Positions 36,665 to 46,970 of a stretch of 64,000 nt of DNA are shown piece after piece. The DNA is from Streptomyces sp. BK208 (GTDB taxonomy: Bacteria > Actinomycetota > Actinomycetes > Streptomycetales > Streptomycetaceae): NCBI RefSeq assembly GCF_004364245.1, contig NZ_SOAV01000002.1, forward strand, positions 558,001 to 622,000, in the 5' to 3' direction. How positions within the stretch are numbered: the first letter of the stretch is position 1; each line of letters starts with the position of its first letter. The notes under the pieces were generated by a model that was not told where the DNA came from, ran no database searches, and was given only the letters and a program-made list of their open reading frames with translations. Made by a program: the position numbers and the translations under genes.

Positions 36665-37633
36665 TCACTCGGCGCCGAGGGCGGCCCGGAGCGCCTTGAG
36701 GTTGGCCTCCATGACCGCGACGTAGTCGTCGCCCCTGGACTGGTCGGTGATGCCTTCGAGCGGATCGAGGACGTCCGTCTTCAGGCCCGCGTCCTTGGCG
36801 AGAGTCTTCGCGGTCTTGCCGGAGACCAGTGTCTCGTAGAAGACGGTGGTGACGCCGTCGGCCTCGGCCTCCCGCTGGAGCTCCCTGATCCGGGCGGGGC
36901 TGGGCTCGCTCTCCGGGTCGAGGCCGTTGATGGCCTCCTGGGTGAGCCCGTAGCGCTCGGCGAGGTAGCCGAAGGCGGCGTGGTTGGTGAAGAAGACCTT
37001 GGTGCCGGTCTTCGCCAGGCCGTCCCGGTACGCCGTGTCCAGGCCGGCCAGCTTCTTCGCCAGCGCCTCGGCGTTCTTGCGGTAGTCGTCGGCGTGGTCC
37101 GGGTCGGCCTTCTCGAAGGCGCCCGCGACGCCCCTGGCGATCTCGGCGTACTTCACCGGGTCCAGCCACACGTGCGGGTCGGGGCCGTGCTCGCCCTCCT
37201 CGGAGTGTTCCTCCTCGGCGTGCTCCTCGCCCCCGTGGTCGTGCTCGACGTCCCCGTGGTCCTCGAGCGTGGTCAGCGAGGCCGCGTCGATCTTGGTCTT
37301 GGCGTCGGACTGGGCGACGGCCTCGTCCACGGCGGGCTGGAGGGACTTCAGGTAGAGCACCGCGTCGGCCTCGCCCATCCGCGCGGTCTGCCGGGCGCTC
37401 AGCTCCAGGTCGTGCGGCTCCTGGCCGGGCTCGGTGAGCGTGGTGACGTTCACGTGGTCCCCGCCGATCTGCTCGGCGAGGTACTGCATCGGGTAGAACG
37501 ACGCGACGACGTCGAACTTGTCCGTGTTGCCGGCCCCCGCGCCGTCGGTGGAGCAGGCGGAGAGGGTCCCGAGGCCCAGTGCGGTGGCCGCGGTGACTGC
37601 TATGCCGGAGATGCGGCGTCGTCGTGCGTTCAT
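36665..37633 (-). CDS. znuA: Zinc-binding lipoprotein of ABC transporter
   Basis: 322-residue solute-binding lipoprotein. The lipobox LSAC gives lipidated Cys27. Cluster A-I folds use histidines in EPHDLEL, PDPHVWLDP and TNHAAFGYLAERYG for zinc. A His/Glu-rich loop at about 125-150 is the zinc-sensing or capture loop typical of ZnuA. Start 37633 (MNARRRR) is preferred; ATGs at 37642 and 37651 are inside or next to a Zur box. Expression should rise when zinc is scarce. Confidence 0.94.
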   Translation of the reverse strand: MNARRRRISGIAVTAATALGLGTLSACSTDGAGAGNTDKFDVVASFYPMQYLAEQIGGDHVNVTTLTEPGQEPHDLELSARQTARMGEADAVLYLKSLQPAVDEAVAQSDAKTKIDAASLTTLEDHGDVEHDHGGEEHAEEEHSEEGEHGPDPHVWLDPVKYAEIARGVAGAFEKADPDHADDYRKNAEALAKKLAGLDTAYRDGLAKTGTKVFFTNHAAFGYLAERYGLTQEAINGLDPESEPSPARIRELQREAEADGVTTVFYETLVSGKTAKTLAKDAGLKTDVLDPLEGITDQSRGDDYVAVMEANLKALRAALGAE

Positions 37634-37646
37634 GACACTCATTTTC
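37632..37646. promoter_or_regulatory. Zur box 1
   Basis: Minus-strand TGAAAATGAGTGTCA is a 15-bp TG-N11-CA dyad matching the Streptomyces Zur box pattern. It touches the znuA start codon. Confidence 0.75.
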
Positions 37647-37654
37647 AACAAATA

Positions 37655-37669
37655 TGGAAACCGTTGTCA
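37655..37669. promoter_or_regulatory. Zur box 2
   Basis: TGGAAACCGTTGTCA is a second 15-bp TG-N11-CA dyad, 23 bp from the first, in the znuA-glyS divergent gap. Spacing of about two helical turns suits cooperative binding of two Zur dimers. Confidence 0.65.
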
Positions 37670-37809
37670 ACAAGCGGTCGCTCACGCGGATGGGAGCCCC
37701 CGATTTGGCCGAGGGGCGACCCACGCCGGTAACCTGAAGCATTCTCTGGAAGCGTCTCGCTTCGCCCGCCGCACCAGTCAGTCACCGTCGTCGTAATGAA
37801 GAGAGCACC

Positions 37810-39192
37810 GTGGCCGCCGACAAGATCGACACCATCGTCAGCCTGAGCAAGCGCCGTGGCTTCGTTTTCCCCTGCAGTGAGATTTACGGCGGTCAGCGCG
37901 CCGCCTGGGACTACGGCCCGCTCGGTGTCGAGCTCAAGGAGAACCTGAAGCGCCAGTGGTGGCGCTACATGGTCACTTCGCGCGAGGACGTCGTCGGTCT
38001 CGACTCCTCCGTGATCCTGGCCCCCGAGGTCTGGGTGGCCTCCGGTCACGTCGCCACCTTCACGGACCCGCTGACCGAGTGCACCTCCTGCCACAAGCGG
38101 TTCCGCGCGGACCACCTGGAGGAGGCGTACGAGGAGAAGAAGGGCCACGCCCCGGAGAACGGCCTCGCCGACCTCAACTGCCCCAACTGCGGCAACAAGG
38201 GCACCTTCACCGAGCCCAAGCAGTTCTCCGGTCTGCTCTCCACCCACCTCGGCCCGACCCAGGACAGCGGCTCCGTCGCCTACCTGCGGCCCGAGACCGC
38301 TCAGGGCATCTTCACCAACTTCGCCCAGGTGCAGACCACTTCGCGCCGCAAGCCGCCGTTCGGCATCGCCCAGATGGGCAAGTCCTTCCGCAACGAGATC
38401 ACGCCCGGCAACTTCATCTTCCGCACCCGCGAGTTCGAGCAGATGGAGATGGAGTTCTTCGTCAAGCCGGGCGAGGACGAGAAGTGGCAGGAGTACTGGA
38501 TGGAGCAGCGCTGGAACTGGTACACCGGCCTCGGCATGCGCGAGGAGAACATGCGGTGGTACGAGCACCCCGCTGAGAAGCTCTCCCACTACTCCAAGCG
38601 CACCGCCGACATCGAGTACCGCTTCCAGTTCGGCGGCAGCGAGTGGGGCGAGCTGGAGGGTGTCGCCAACCGGACCGACTACGACCTCTCCTCGCACGCC
38701 AAGGCCTCCGGCCAGGACCTCTCCTACTACGACCAGGAGGCCCAGGAGCGCTGGACGCCGTACGTCATCGAGCCGGCGGCCGGTGTCGGGCGGGCGATGC
38801 TCGCCTTCCTGCTCGACGCGTACATCGAGGACGAGGCGCCGAACGCCAAGGGCAAGCTGGAGAAGCGCACGGTGCTGCGCCTCGACCCGCGGCTGTCCCC
38901 GGTGAAGGTCGCCGTGCTGCCGCTGTCCCGCAACCCGGAGCTGTCGCCGAAGGCGAAGGGGCTGGCGCAGGCGCTGCGGCAGAACTGGAACATCGAGTTC
39001 GACGACGCAGGTGCGATCGGGCGCCGGTACCGGCGTCAGGACGAGATCGGGACGCCGTTCTGTGTCACGGTCGACTTCGACACGCTGGACGACAACGCGG
39101 TGACCGTGCGCGAGCGGGACACCATGAAGCAGGAGCGCGTGTCGCTGGACCAGATCGAGGGGTACCTCGCGTCCCGGCTCGTCGGCTGCTGA
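37810..39192 (+). CDS. glyS: Glycyl-tRNA synthetase (alpha2 type)
   Basis: 460-residue class II synthetase of the dimeric, eukaryote-like type. Motif 2 ([19 protein letters not shown]) and motif 3 region ([14 protein letters not shown]) are present. The insertion contains CTSC and CPNC cysteines for zinc. The C-terminal anticodon domain follows. GTG start with GAGAG upstream. Divergent from znuA; no T-box leader is visible in the 176-bp gap. Confidence 0.96.
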   Translation: MAADKIDTIVSLSKRRGFVFPCSEIYGGQRAAWDYGPLGVELKENLKRQWWRYMVTSREDVVGLDSSVILAPEVWVASGHVATFTDPLTECTSCHKRFRADHLEEAYEEKKGHAPENGLADLNCPNCGNKGTFTEPKQFSGLLSTHLGPTQDSGSVAYLRPETAQGIFTNFAQVQTTSRRKPPFGIAQMGKSFRNEITPGNFIFRTREFEQMEMEFFVKPGEDEKWQEYWMEQRWNWYTGLGMREENMRWYEHPAEKLSHYSKRTADIEYRFQFGGSEWGELEGVANRTDYDLSSHAKASGQDLSYYDQEAQERWTPYVIEPAAGVGRAMLAFLLDAYIEDEAPNAKGKLEKRTVLRLDPRLSPVKVAVLPLSRNPELSPKAKGLAQALRQNWNIEFDDAGAIGRRYRRQDEIGTPFCVTVDFDTLDDNAVTVRERDTMKQERVSLDQIEGYLASRLVGC

Positions 39193-39234
39193 ACGTCCGT
39201 TGCGGTGAGGTACCGGGGGGCTCTGCCCCCTGGA

Positions 39235-39306
39235 CCCCCGGAACGCCGAACGCCCACCCACCACCCGGCTCGGCCGGGTGAGGGTGGGCGTTCGGCGTTC
39301 CGGGGG
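39235..39306. terminator. Long perfect bidirectional terminator
   Basis: A 25-bp perfect inverted repeat (39235-39259 and 39282-39306) encloses an inner ACCCGGC-TCG-type stem. It lies between the convergent glyS and chitinase genes, 42 bp after glyS and 29 bp from the chitinase stop, and should stop transcription from both sides. Confidence 0.9.
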
Positions 39307-39335
39307 CCTTGGTTCCGGCTCGGCGGCTCGGCGGC

Positions 39336-40409
39336 TCAGCGGCCCTGGAGGGACTTCACGTTGTCGCCGAAGGTCCAGTTCTTCGAGCCGTCCCAGTTGA
39401 GGGACCAGGTCATCAGGCCCTTGAGGGAGCCGTTGTAGCGGTTCCAGGCCTGGGCGACCAGGGACGGTGACATGTGGCCGCCGCCCGCGCCGGGCTGCGC
39501 GGGCAGGCCCGGGACCTGCTTGTCGTAGGGCACCCGGATCGTCGTGCCCTGGATGACCAGTCCCTTGTTCAGGCAGTCGGTCTGGGCGGTGAAGCCCTGC
39601 ACGGTGCCGGCCGAGTAGGAGTCGCCGGAACAGCCGTACATGCTGCCGTTGTAGTACTGCATGTTCAGCCACCACAGGCGGCCGTTGTCGGCGTACTTCT
39701 TGATGATCGGCAGGTACGCGCCCCAGATGGAGCCGTAGACCACGCTGCCGCCGGTGACGTACGCCGTCTCCGGGGCCATCGTGAGGCCGAAGTTCGCGGG
39801 CATCCGGGCCAGCACGCCGTCGATGATGCGGATCAGGTTGGCCTGGGACGTGGAGAGTTGGCCGATGCTGCCGCTGCCGGTGAGACCGGTCTCGATGTCG
39901 ATGTCGATGCCGTCGAAGTTGTACTTCTTGAGGATCGGCACGATCGTGTCGACGAAACGGTCGGCCACGGCGGTCGAGTTGAGGTCGATGCCGGCCGTGG
40001 CGCCGCCGATGGAGAGCAGAATCGTCTGCCCCGACGCCTTGGCCGCGCACATCTCCGCGGGCGTCGCCACCTTCACGCCCGCGTCCATCCCGTCCTCCCA
40101 CAGGGCCGTCCCGTCGGAACGGATCACCGGGAAGGCCGCGTTGAGGACGTTGTAGCCGTGGGCGGCGATCCGGGAGTCGGTGATCGGGGTCCAGCCGAAG
40201 GGCGGGTGGACGCCGTTGGCGGCGCCGTCCCAGTTCTCCCAGTAGCCCTGGAGGACCTTGCCGGCGGGCTTCGACTTCACGGCGCAGGTGTCGGCGGCCG
40301 GGGCCGGGGCCGCGCCGGCGGGGGCGGCGGACGCGCCGACGGCGGTCAGGGGGGTGAGGACGGCTGCCGCGAGAGCGGCGGCGAACAGGCGGAGTCTGCG
40401 ACGGATCAT
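39336..40409 (-). CDS. Secreted GH18 chitinase
   Basis: 357 residues: a signal peptide of about 30, a short Ala/Pro linker and one family 18 barrel. The catalytic DxxDxDxE motif is DGIDIDIE (166-173) with acid Glu173; substrate-assisted hydrolysis of chitin is expected. No carbohydrate-binding domain is attached. The ATG has AGGAGG eight bases upstream. A DasR-type operator lies about 50 bp upstream, so it should be induced by chitin sugars. It probably equals the S. coelicolor chitinase encoded next to glyS. Confidence 0.94.
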   Translation of the reverse strand: MIRRRLRLFAAALAAAVLTPLTAVGASAAPAGAAPAPAADTCAVKSKPAGKVLQGYWENWDGAANGVHPPFGWTPITDSRIAAHGYNVLNAAFPVIRSDGTALWEDGMDAGVKVATPAEMCAAKASGQTILLSIGGATAGIDLNSTAVADRFVDTIVPILKKYNFDGIDIDIETGLTGSGSIGQLSTSQANLIRIIDGVLARMPANFGLTMAPETAYVTGGSVVYGSIWGAYLPIIKKYADNGRLWWLNMQYYNGSMYGCSGDSYSAGTVQGFTAQTDCLNKGLVIQGTTIRVPYDKQVPGLPAQPGAGGGHMSPSLVAQAWNRYNGSLKGLMTWSLNWDGSKNWTFGDNVKSLQGR

Positions 40410-40457
40410 GCGGCTTGCCTCCTGTGTGGGGGTGAGGTGGCGCAGGCATGACAATGC

Positions 40458-40473
40458 TCTGGTCCAGACCATT
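40458..40473. promoter_or_regulatory. DasR-responsive element (dre) upstream of chitinase
   Basis: TCTGGTCCAGACCATT agrees with the dre pattern ACTGGTCTAGACCACT at 13 of 16 positions, including TGGTC and GACCA half-sites. DasR represses chitin-utilisation genes until glucosamine phosphates accumulate. Confidence 0.75.
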
Positions 40474-40497
40474 CGTCAAGAGAATGCGGGCGGGTGG

Positions 40498-40541
40498 TGA
40501 CAGATGAAGGGATGACAGATATTGAAATCTGTCACCTGTCA
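40498..40541. promoter_or_regulatory. Nested TGACAG repeats upstream of the reductase, probable operator
   Basis: TGACAGAT occurs at 40498 and 40513. ATCTGTCA (40527-40534) is inverted to the second with a 6-bp spacer, and CTGTCA (40536-40541) is inverted to the first. The array ends 15 bp before the reductase start, a good position for repression, possibly by the TetR protein encoded downstream. Confidence 0.6.
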
Positions 40542-40556
40542 TGCGAGGCTCGGTAC

Positions 40557-41567
<1,011 letters not shown>

Positions 41568-41593
41568 CCGTGCCCGAGGGTACGGTCTAGGCC

Positions 41594-42181
41594 ATGGCAC
41601 CGACCTCCGAGACCCTGACCGCCGAGCGCATCCTCGAAGCCACCGAGGAGGTGTTGCGTCGCCACGGTCCGGCCAAGGCCACGGTGGTCGACGTGGCCCG
41701 TGCGCTCGGGGTCAGCCACGGCAGCGTCTACCGCCACTTCCGGACGAAGGCCGCGCTGCGCGAGGCCGTGACCAAGCGGTGGCTGGACCGCACCTCCGAG
41801 GCGCTCGCCGGGATCGCCGCCGAGGACCGGGACGCGGAGGAGCGGCTGCGGGACTGGGTGCGGACCCTGTCGGGCGCCAAACGCCGCAAGGCCGGTGACG
41901 ACCCCGAACTGTTCGCCACCTACCGGGTGCTGGCCAAGGAGAACGGTGCCGTGGTCAGCCGGCACGTCACCGACCTGATCGACCAGCTGACCCGGATCGT
42001 GCAGGCGGGCCTGGACGCGGGGACCTTCACGGCCCGCGACGCCCGGGGCACCGCCCGCGCCCTCTTCCACGCCACCTGCCGCTTCCACAAGCCCGTGCAC
42101 GCCGGGGAGTGGGACCAGCCGGGGATCGAGGACGACCTGGAGGACGTCCTCGACCTGGTGATACGCGGCCTGCGCGGCTGA
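41594..42181 (+). CDS. TetR-family repressor
   Basis: 195 residues. The helix-turn-helix is at about 30-50 (ATVVDVARALGVSHGSVYRHF) and the ligand domain resembles the TetR_C group with HATCRFHKPVH. It follows the reductase on the same strand and likely binds the TGACAG repeats upstream of it. Its stop is three bases from the end of the convergent serine hydrolase. Confidence 0.9.
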   Translation: MAPTSETLTAERILEATEEVLRRHGPAKATVVDVARALGVSHGSVYRHFRTKAALREAVTKRWLDRTSEALAGIAAEDRDAEERLRDWVRTLSGAKRRKAGDDPELFATYRVLAKENGAVVSRHVTDLIDQLTRIVQAGLDAGTFTARDARGTARALFHATCRFHKPVHAGEWDQPGIEDDLEDVLDLVIRGLRG

Positions 42182-42184
42182 ACG

Positions 42185-43339
42185 TCAGACGCCGGCCGCG
42201 CTCCGCCAGAAGGCACGCATCAGCGGCGTCGGTTCCGGGCCCGTCATGGCCACCTGGGTGAGCAGGATCGCGGTCGTCCCGGTGGCCGGGACCAGATGGG
42301 CCGTGGTGCCGCTGCCGCCGACCCAGCCGTAGCGGCCCGGCACGTTCCACGGCTCCGCCCGGTCCACGTCGACCTGACCGCCGTAGCCCCAGCCCTGGCC
42401 GAGGAGGAAGAGACGGCCCGCCTCGCGCTGTCCGCGCGTCAGGTGGTCGGTGGTCATACGGCCCACCGACGCGGGAGAGAGGACCTGCCGGCCGTCCACC
42501 GCGCCCCGCGCGTGCAGCATGCGCGCGAAGGCCAGCCAGTCGTCCGCCGTCGAGACCAGCCCGCCGGCCCCGGACGGGAACGGCGGCACGGAACTCCACT
42601 GCCCGTCGGGCCCGTCGAAGAGTTCCAGGGCACCCGCCGCGGTGGGCGTGTACTGGCTGGTGAAGCGGTACCGCTTCGCGGGCGGCACCTCGAACGCCGT
42701 GTCCGCCATGCCCACCGGCTCCAGCAGGCGCTCCGCCAGGGCCTCCGGCAAGGGCCGGCCGGTGACCCGGCCGATCAGCACGCCCTGTAGGTCGGAGCAG
42801 GTGTTGTACAGCCAGGCCGCTCCCGGCTGATGCAGCAACGGCACCCGGGCCAGGCCCGCCAGCCACGCGTCGGGCTCCGGTGCCCGACGCGGGTCCAGGC
42901 CTCCCTGGTGCGCCGCGAACAGCGCCTGCGCGCCGGGCAGCGAGAAGTCCGACGGGAAGCCCCAGCCGGCCCGGGAGCTGAGCAGGTCTTCCACCGTGAT
43001 CGCGCGCTCCGCCGGAACCACGTCGTCCAGGGCGGCGGCCGGGTGGCGCAGCACCATCGGCTTCGACAGCTCCGGCAGCCACGTGTCCACCGGGTCCTCC
43101 AGCGCCAGCAGGCCGTCCTCGACCAGCCCCAGCAGGGCCGCGGCCACGATGGGCTTCGTCAGCGACGCGATCCGGAAGAGGCTGTCCCGTGTCATGGGGG
43201 CGCTGCCGTCGGTGTCCACGTGTCCGACGGCCACCACCTCCGCGTCGTCACCGCGGGCCACCAGCGCCACGGCCCCCGGCACTGTGCCGTCGTCCACGTG
43301 CCGCTGCAGGGTGGCGCTCAGTGCGTTCGCGTCGTTCAT
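42185..43339 (-). CDS. Beta-lactamase-family serine hydrolase
   Basis: 384 residues of the class C/esterase EstB type. The nucleophile is in SLTK (59-62) and the second motif YNT in WLYNTCSD; a WGYGG and GGSGTTAHLVP region supplies the third. No signal peptide, so a cytoplasmic esterase or D-aminopeptidase is likelier than antibiotic resistance. Start 43339 (MNDANALS). It lies 70 bp downstream of the MFS gene on the same strand. Confidence 0.88.
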   Translation of the reverse strand: MNDANALSATLQRHVDDGTVPGAVALVARGDDAEVVAVGHVDTDGSAPMTRDSLFRIASLTKPIVAAALLGLVEDGLLALEDPVDTWLPELSKPMVLRHPAAALDDVVPAERAITVEDLLSSRAGWGFPSDFSLPGAQALFAAHQGGLDPRRAPEPDAWLAGLARVPLLHQPGAAWLYNTCSDLQGVLIGRVTGRPLPEALAERLLEPVGMADTAFEVPPAKRYRFTSQYTPTAAGALELFDGPDGQWSSVPPFPSGAGGLVSTADDWLAFARMLHARGAVDGRQVLSPASVGRMTTDHLTRGQREAGRLFLLGQGWGYGGQVDVDRAEPWNVPGRYGWVGGSGTTAHLVPATGTTAILLTQVAMTGPEPTPLMRAFWRSAAGV

Positions 43340-43409
43340 GGGCGGGCCTCCGGTTCGTCGTCGTCGTGGTGTCGACTCCGGTCGCGTCCGGAACTCATCG
43401 GCGGCCGGC

Positions 43410-44840
43410 TCAGCCGATCCTCCGGGGCAGACGCAGGCCCAGCAGGCCGGTCAGGACCACCGCCGCCAACTGCACCAGCAGCGTCGTCACCAGGGCGTCG
43501 CGCATGCCCATGCCCGGGATCAGCGACAGGAACAGGGTGCCCAGGGTCGCCACGCCCAGAGCCAGCGAGGACTGCTGGACGGTGATCATGACGCCGCTGC
43601 CGACGCCCGCGCGCACGGCGGGTACCTCCGACAGGACGACCCGGAAGATCACGGGGAGTTGGAGCGCCTGGCCCGCCCCGGCGACCGCCGCGCCCGGCAG
43701 CAGTTCGACCACGCCGAGGCCGGGCCAGGAACGCCACGCGGCCAGCGTCATCAGGGCCAGGCCCACTCCCTGGAGGGCGGCGCCGGTGGGCACGACACGG
43801 GTGCCGTACCGGGCGACCAGCCTCGGTCCTGCGAGGGAGAAGACGAAGAACACCGCCGCGAGCGGGGCCAGCGCCAGTCCCGCGGCCACCGGACCCAGAC
43901 CCGCCCCCTGCTGCAACGCCACCGCGATGACGAACATGAAGCCGCTGAAGCCGATCGAGAACGGCACGATGAGCGAGAGGCCGCGGCGCAGCGACACGAT
44001 CGCGAACAGGCTCGGCGGGACCAGGGGCGTACGGCCGGCCCGGTCCGCCCGGCGCTCCACCGTGAAGAACGCCGCCGCCGCGAACGGGAACGCCGCCAGC
44101 GACAGCCACGTCCACAGCGGCCAGCCCGCCGCCCGGCCCTCGGTGAGCGGGACCAGCAGAGTCAGGAGCGAGGCGGCCAGCAGGAAGGTGCCGGGGACGT
44201 CCACCGGCTCGGGGCGCGCGGAGCGGGTCTCGGGGACGGCGCGGGCGGCCAGGACGAGACCCGCCAGGACGACCGGCACGTTCACCAGGAAGACGGCACG
44301 CCAGCCGGTGCCCGCGATGTCGGCGGCCACCAGGACACCGCCCAGGATCTGACCCGCCACCATCGACAGGCCGGCCGTGGCGCCGTACAGGCTCATGGCC
44401 TTCGCGCGCCGGGGACCGGACGTGGTCGCCTGGATGGTCGCCAGCACCTGCGGCAGCATCGCGGCGGCCGAGGCGCCCTGCGCCACCCGCGCCGCCACCA
44501 GCGACCACGCGTCCGGCGCCAGTCCGCAGGCCAGCGAGGTCAGCCCGAAGGCCGCCATGCCGCCCAGGAACAGGCGGCGCCGGCCGAAGAGGTCGCCGAG
44601 CCGGCCGCCCAGGACCAGCAGGACGGCGTACGCCACCCCGTATCCGGCGACGACCAGTTCCAGGACCGCCTCGCCCGCGGACAGGTCCGCGCCGATGGTG
44701 GGCAGGGCGACGTTGACGATGAAGAAGTCGACGAGCGGGAGGGCCGCGGCCAGCAGCACGGTGAAGAGCCCGAGACCGCCGAGCGGGGGCGGCACCGCGG
44801 GGCCCGGACGGACGGGACGTGAAGTGAGGATGTCGGTCAC
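43410..44840 (-). CDS. MFS drug-resistance transporter, DHA2-like
   Basis: 476-residue exporter with 12 to 14 helices. FFIVNVALPTIGADL and GGRLGDLFGRRRLFLGG are the family motifs of helices 1 and the 2-3 loop. The GTG start is preceded by a weak AGG. Divergent from an XRE regulator, the same arrangement as at 4685-7139. Substrate unknown. Confidence 0.87.
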   Translation of the reverse strand: MTDILTSRPVRPGPAVPPPLGGLGLFTVLLAAALPLVDFFIVNVALPTIGADLSAGEAVLELVVAGYGVAYAVLLVLGGRLGDLFGRRRLFLGGMAAFGLTSLACGLAPDAWSLVAARVAQGASAAAMLPQVLATIQATTSGPRRAKAMSLYGATAGLSMVAGQILGGVLVAADIAGTGWRAVFLVNVPVVLAGLVLAARAVPETRSARPEPVDVPGTFLLAASLLTLLVPLTEGRAAGWPLWTWLSLAAFPFAAAAFFTVERRADRAGRTPLVPPSLFAIVSLRRGLSLIVPFSIGFSGFMFVIAVALQQGAGLGPVAAGLALAPLAAVFFVFSLAGPRLVARYGTRVVPTGAALQGVGLALMTLAAWRSWPGLGVVELLPGAAVAGAGQALQLPVIFRVVLSEVPAVRAGVGSGVMITVQQSSLALGVATLGTLFLSLIPGMGMRDALVTTLLVQLAAVVLTGLLGLRLPRRIG

Positions 44841-44871
44841 GCGATCGAGCCTGCGACTGATCCCAGGGTGG

Positions 44872-44895
44872 TACCAGAGTCTCCTTGTGCTGGTA
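44872..44895. promoter_or_regulatory. Inverted repeat between MFS and XRE genes
   Basis: TACCAG and CTGGTA lie 12 bp apart in the 101-bp divergent gap. CTGGT half-sites resemble those of the palindrome at 5613, next to the other XRE/MFS pair. Possible operator. Confidence 0.4.
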
Positions 44896-44941
44896 GTGGA
44901 AGTACCTGGCAACAGGGTTCCGGACACGGCACCCTGGAGGC

Positions 44942-45847
44942 ATGACGACAGTGACGGGTCAGGAGACGACGGCACCGTCCCGGCCCCGGGACACCGGCTC
45001 GGAGATCCGGCGGCACGAACTCGCCGCCTTCCTGCGCAGCCGCCGCGAGCGCATCGCGCCCGAACAGGTCGGGCTGCCCCGCGGACGCCGCCGCCGCACA
45101 CCGGGGCTGCGGCGCGAGGAGGTCGCCCAGCTCTCGGCCGTCGGCGTCACCTGGTACACCTGGCTGGAGCAGGCCCGCGACATCCACGTCTCCGTGCAGG
45201 TCCTCGACGCACTCGCCCGCGCGCTGCTGCTCGACCCCACCGAGCGCGCCCACCTCTTCCGGCTGGCGGGGGCCGTCGACCCGACGCCCGCGACGGCCTG
45301 CCCGGCCATCACCCCGGCGGTGCGCGCCCTGCTGGAGCAGTTCGAGCCCTACCCGGCCTGCGTGCAGAACAGCCGGTACGACATCCTCGCCCACAACCGC
45401 ACGTACGGGCTGCTGCTGTGCGACCTGGACGCGGTGCCGCCCGAGGACCGCAACTGCATGGTCCTCTGCTTCACCCACGAGGAGTGGCGCTCCTCGATCG
45501 TCCACCTGGAGGAGACGCAGCGGCTGATGGCCGCCCGGTTCCGCGCGACGATGGCCGGCCACCTCGCCGAGCCGGCCTGGAAGATGCTGCTCAAGCGGCT
45601 GCGCACCCAGTCGCCGGAGTTCCGGGAGGCCTGGGAGCGGCACGAGGTCGTCGCGCACCGCGGGAAGCGCAAGGAGTTCCTCAACCGGCACGTCGGCCGC
45701 ATCCGCGTCGACCACACCGACCTGTGGCTCGGTCCGGAACCCGGGCCCCGGATGGTGACGTACGCGCCGGCCGACGACGTCTCCCGGGAGCGGCTGGAGA
45801 AGCTGCACGCGATCGCCCGGGAGCGGGAGCCGGCTGCCTCGGGGTGA
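44942..45847 (+). CDS. XRE-family regulator with MmyB-like ligand domain
   Basis: 301 residues, paralogous to the regulator at 4685-5578. RRRRTPGLRREEVAQLSAV and WYTWLEQARDIHVS mark the helix-turn-helix; the C-terminal MmyB-like domain contains VQNSRYDILAHNRTY. It probably controls the divergent MFS exporter. Confidence 0.9.
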   Translation: MTTVTGQETTAPSRPRDTGSEIRRHELAAFLRSRRERIAPEQVGLPRGRRRRTPGLRREEVAQLSAVGVTWYTWLEQARDIHVSVQVLDALARALLLDPTERAHLFRLAGAVDPTPATACPAITPAVRALLEQFEPYPACVQNSRYDILAHNRTYGLLLCDLDAVPPEDRNCMVLCFTHEEWRSSIVHLEETQRLMAARFRATMAGHLAEPAWKMLLKRLRTQSPEFREAWERHEVVAHRGKRKEFLNRHVGRIRVDHTDLWLGPEPGPRMVTYAPADDVSRERLEKLHAIAREREPAASG

Positions 45848-45863
45848 GCGCCCGAGGTGCGGG

Positions 45864-45900
45864 AACCCCGGGAAATGCGGAAGGTGATGTTCCCGGGGTT
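45864..45900 (+). promoter_or_regulatory. 11-bp hairpin before the Lys/Ala-rich gene
   Basis: AACCCCGGGAA and TTCCCGGGGTT are perfect arms 15 bp apart, between the regulator stop and the next gene. It may terminate the regulator transcript or act as an operator or leader structure. Confidence 0.5.
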
Positions 45901-45958
45901 TCCCAGGCTTGCCACAGCCCGGGTTCCCACCGCACGGACAGGGCGAGGACGAACAGTC

Positions 45959-46960
45959 ATGGCTGAGCAGAAGTCGGCGCGGACACTTCCGCGGCCGTTG
46001 CACGCGGCCGCTTCGGCGGTGCGGAAAGTGCCGGGTGCCGAGACGGCGGGCAGGGTCGCCGAGGGCGCGCTGGACAGGATCGGGGCGGTGTCGCCGCGCG
46101 GGCGGCGCGTGCTCGTCTACACGGGCGCCGGGGTGCTGGGCGTCGCCGGACTGGTGGAGTGGCCGGTGGCCGCCACCGGAGCGGCGGTGGCCTGGCTGAC
46201 GCAGCAGCGCGGGCGGAACGGGCAGGCCCGGCAGAACGGGAACGGCAACGGGAACGGCAACGGGAGCGGGAGCGCGGCGAAGGGCCGTGAGGGGGCGGGG
46301 GCCGGTAACGGCGCCCAGGGCGCCACCGGCACGAAGACGGCCACGAGGCCCGCCCGGACGTCGGCCAGGAAGACCACCGCCAGGGCGGCCGCCACGAAGA
46401 CGGCCGGCACGGGCGGTACGGCCGGTGCGGCCGGGAGGGCCACGTCGGGCGCCGGCGGGGCGAAGAGCACCGCGGCCAAGAGCACCGCGGCGAAGAAGGC
46501 CACCGGTGCCGCCAAGTCCACGGCCGGGTCCACGGCCGCCAGGTCCGCCGCCAGGCCGGCGGCCACCACGGCCGCCGCCGCGAAGAAGTCCGCCGCGAAG
46601 AAGACGACCGCGAACAAGGCCACGGCGAACAAGGCCACGGCCAAGAAGACGACGGCCAAGAAGACGACGGCCAAGAAGACGACCGCGAAGAGCACGGCGG
46701 CGAAGAGCACCGCGGCGAGGAAGACGGCGGCGAAGAGCACCGCGGCGAGGAAGACGGCGGCGAAGAGCACGGCGGCGAACAGGACCACGGCCAAGAAGAC
46801 GGCCGCCAAGAAGAGCCCCGCCAAGAAGACCGCGTCGCCCACTCGGAGCAAGAGCCGGTCGGGAAACCAGACGTCCTCCAGCCGGCCCTCCGCCACGGGC
46901 GGCAACCGCGGACGCGGCCGCAGGACGGCCGCCTCCTCGCGCACCCGCAAGTCCGGCTGA
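45959..46960 (+). CDS. Lys/Ala-rich histone-H1-like protein with N-terminal hydrophobic segment
   Basis: 333 residues. An N-terminal region of about 80 residues ends in a hydrophobic stretch (VLVYTGAGVLGVAGLVEW and AATGAAVAWL). An Asn-Gly repeat follows, then about 210 residues of KTTAKK, KSTAA and RKTAA repeats, strongly basic like the tail of histone H1 or the actinobacterial Hup/HupS C-terminus. Such tails bind DNA or other polyanions. The gene ends 10 bp before the giant P-type ATPase gene, implying cotranscription. It may tether DNA or acidic polymers at the membrane; this is inference. Confidence 0.75.
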   Translation: MAEQKSARTLPRPLHAAASAVRKVPGAETAGRVAEGALDRIGAVSPRGRRVLVYTGAGVLGVAGLVEWPVAATGAAVAWLTQQRGRNGQARQNGNGNGNGNGSGSAAKGREGAGAGNGAQGATGTKTATRPARTSARKTTARAAATKTAGTGGTAGAAGRATSGAGGAKSTAAKSTAAKKATGAAKSTAGSTAARSAARPAATTAAAAKKSAAKKTTANKATANKATAKKTTAKKTTAKKTTAKSTAAKSTAARKTAAKSTAARKTAAKSTAANRTTAKKTAAKKSPAKKTASPTRSKSRSGNQTSSSRPSATGGNRGRGRRTAASSRTRKSG

Positions 46961-46970
46961 GGGGGAGCCG

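Noticed and set aside
37705..37735. glyS promoter TTGGCC / TAACCT
   Set aside because: The spacer is 19 bp and both boxes are weak, so I do not list it as a feature.
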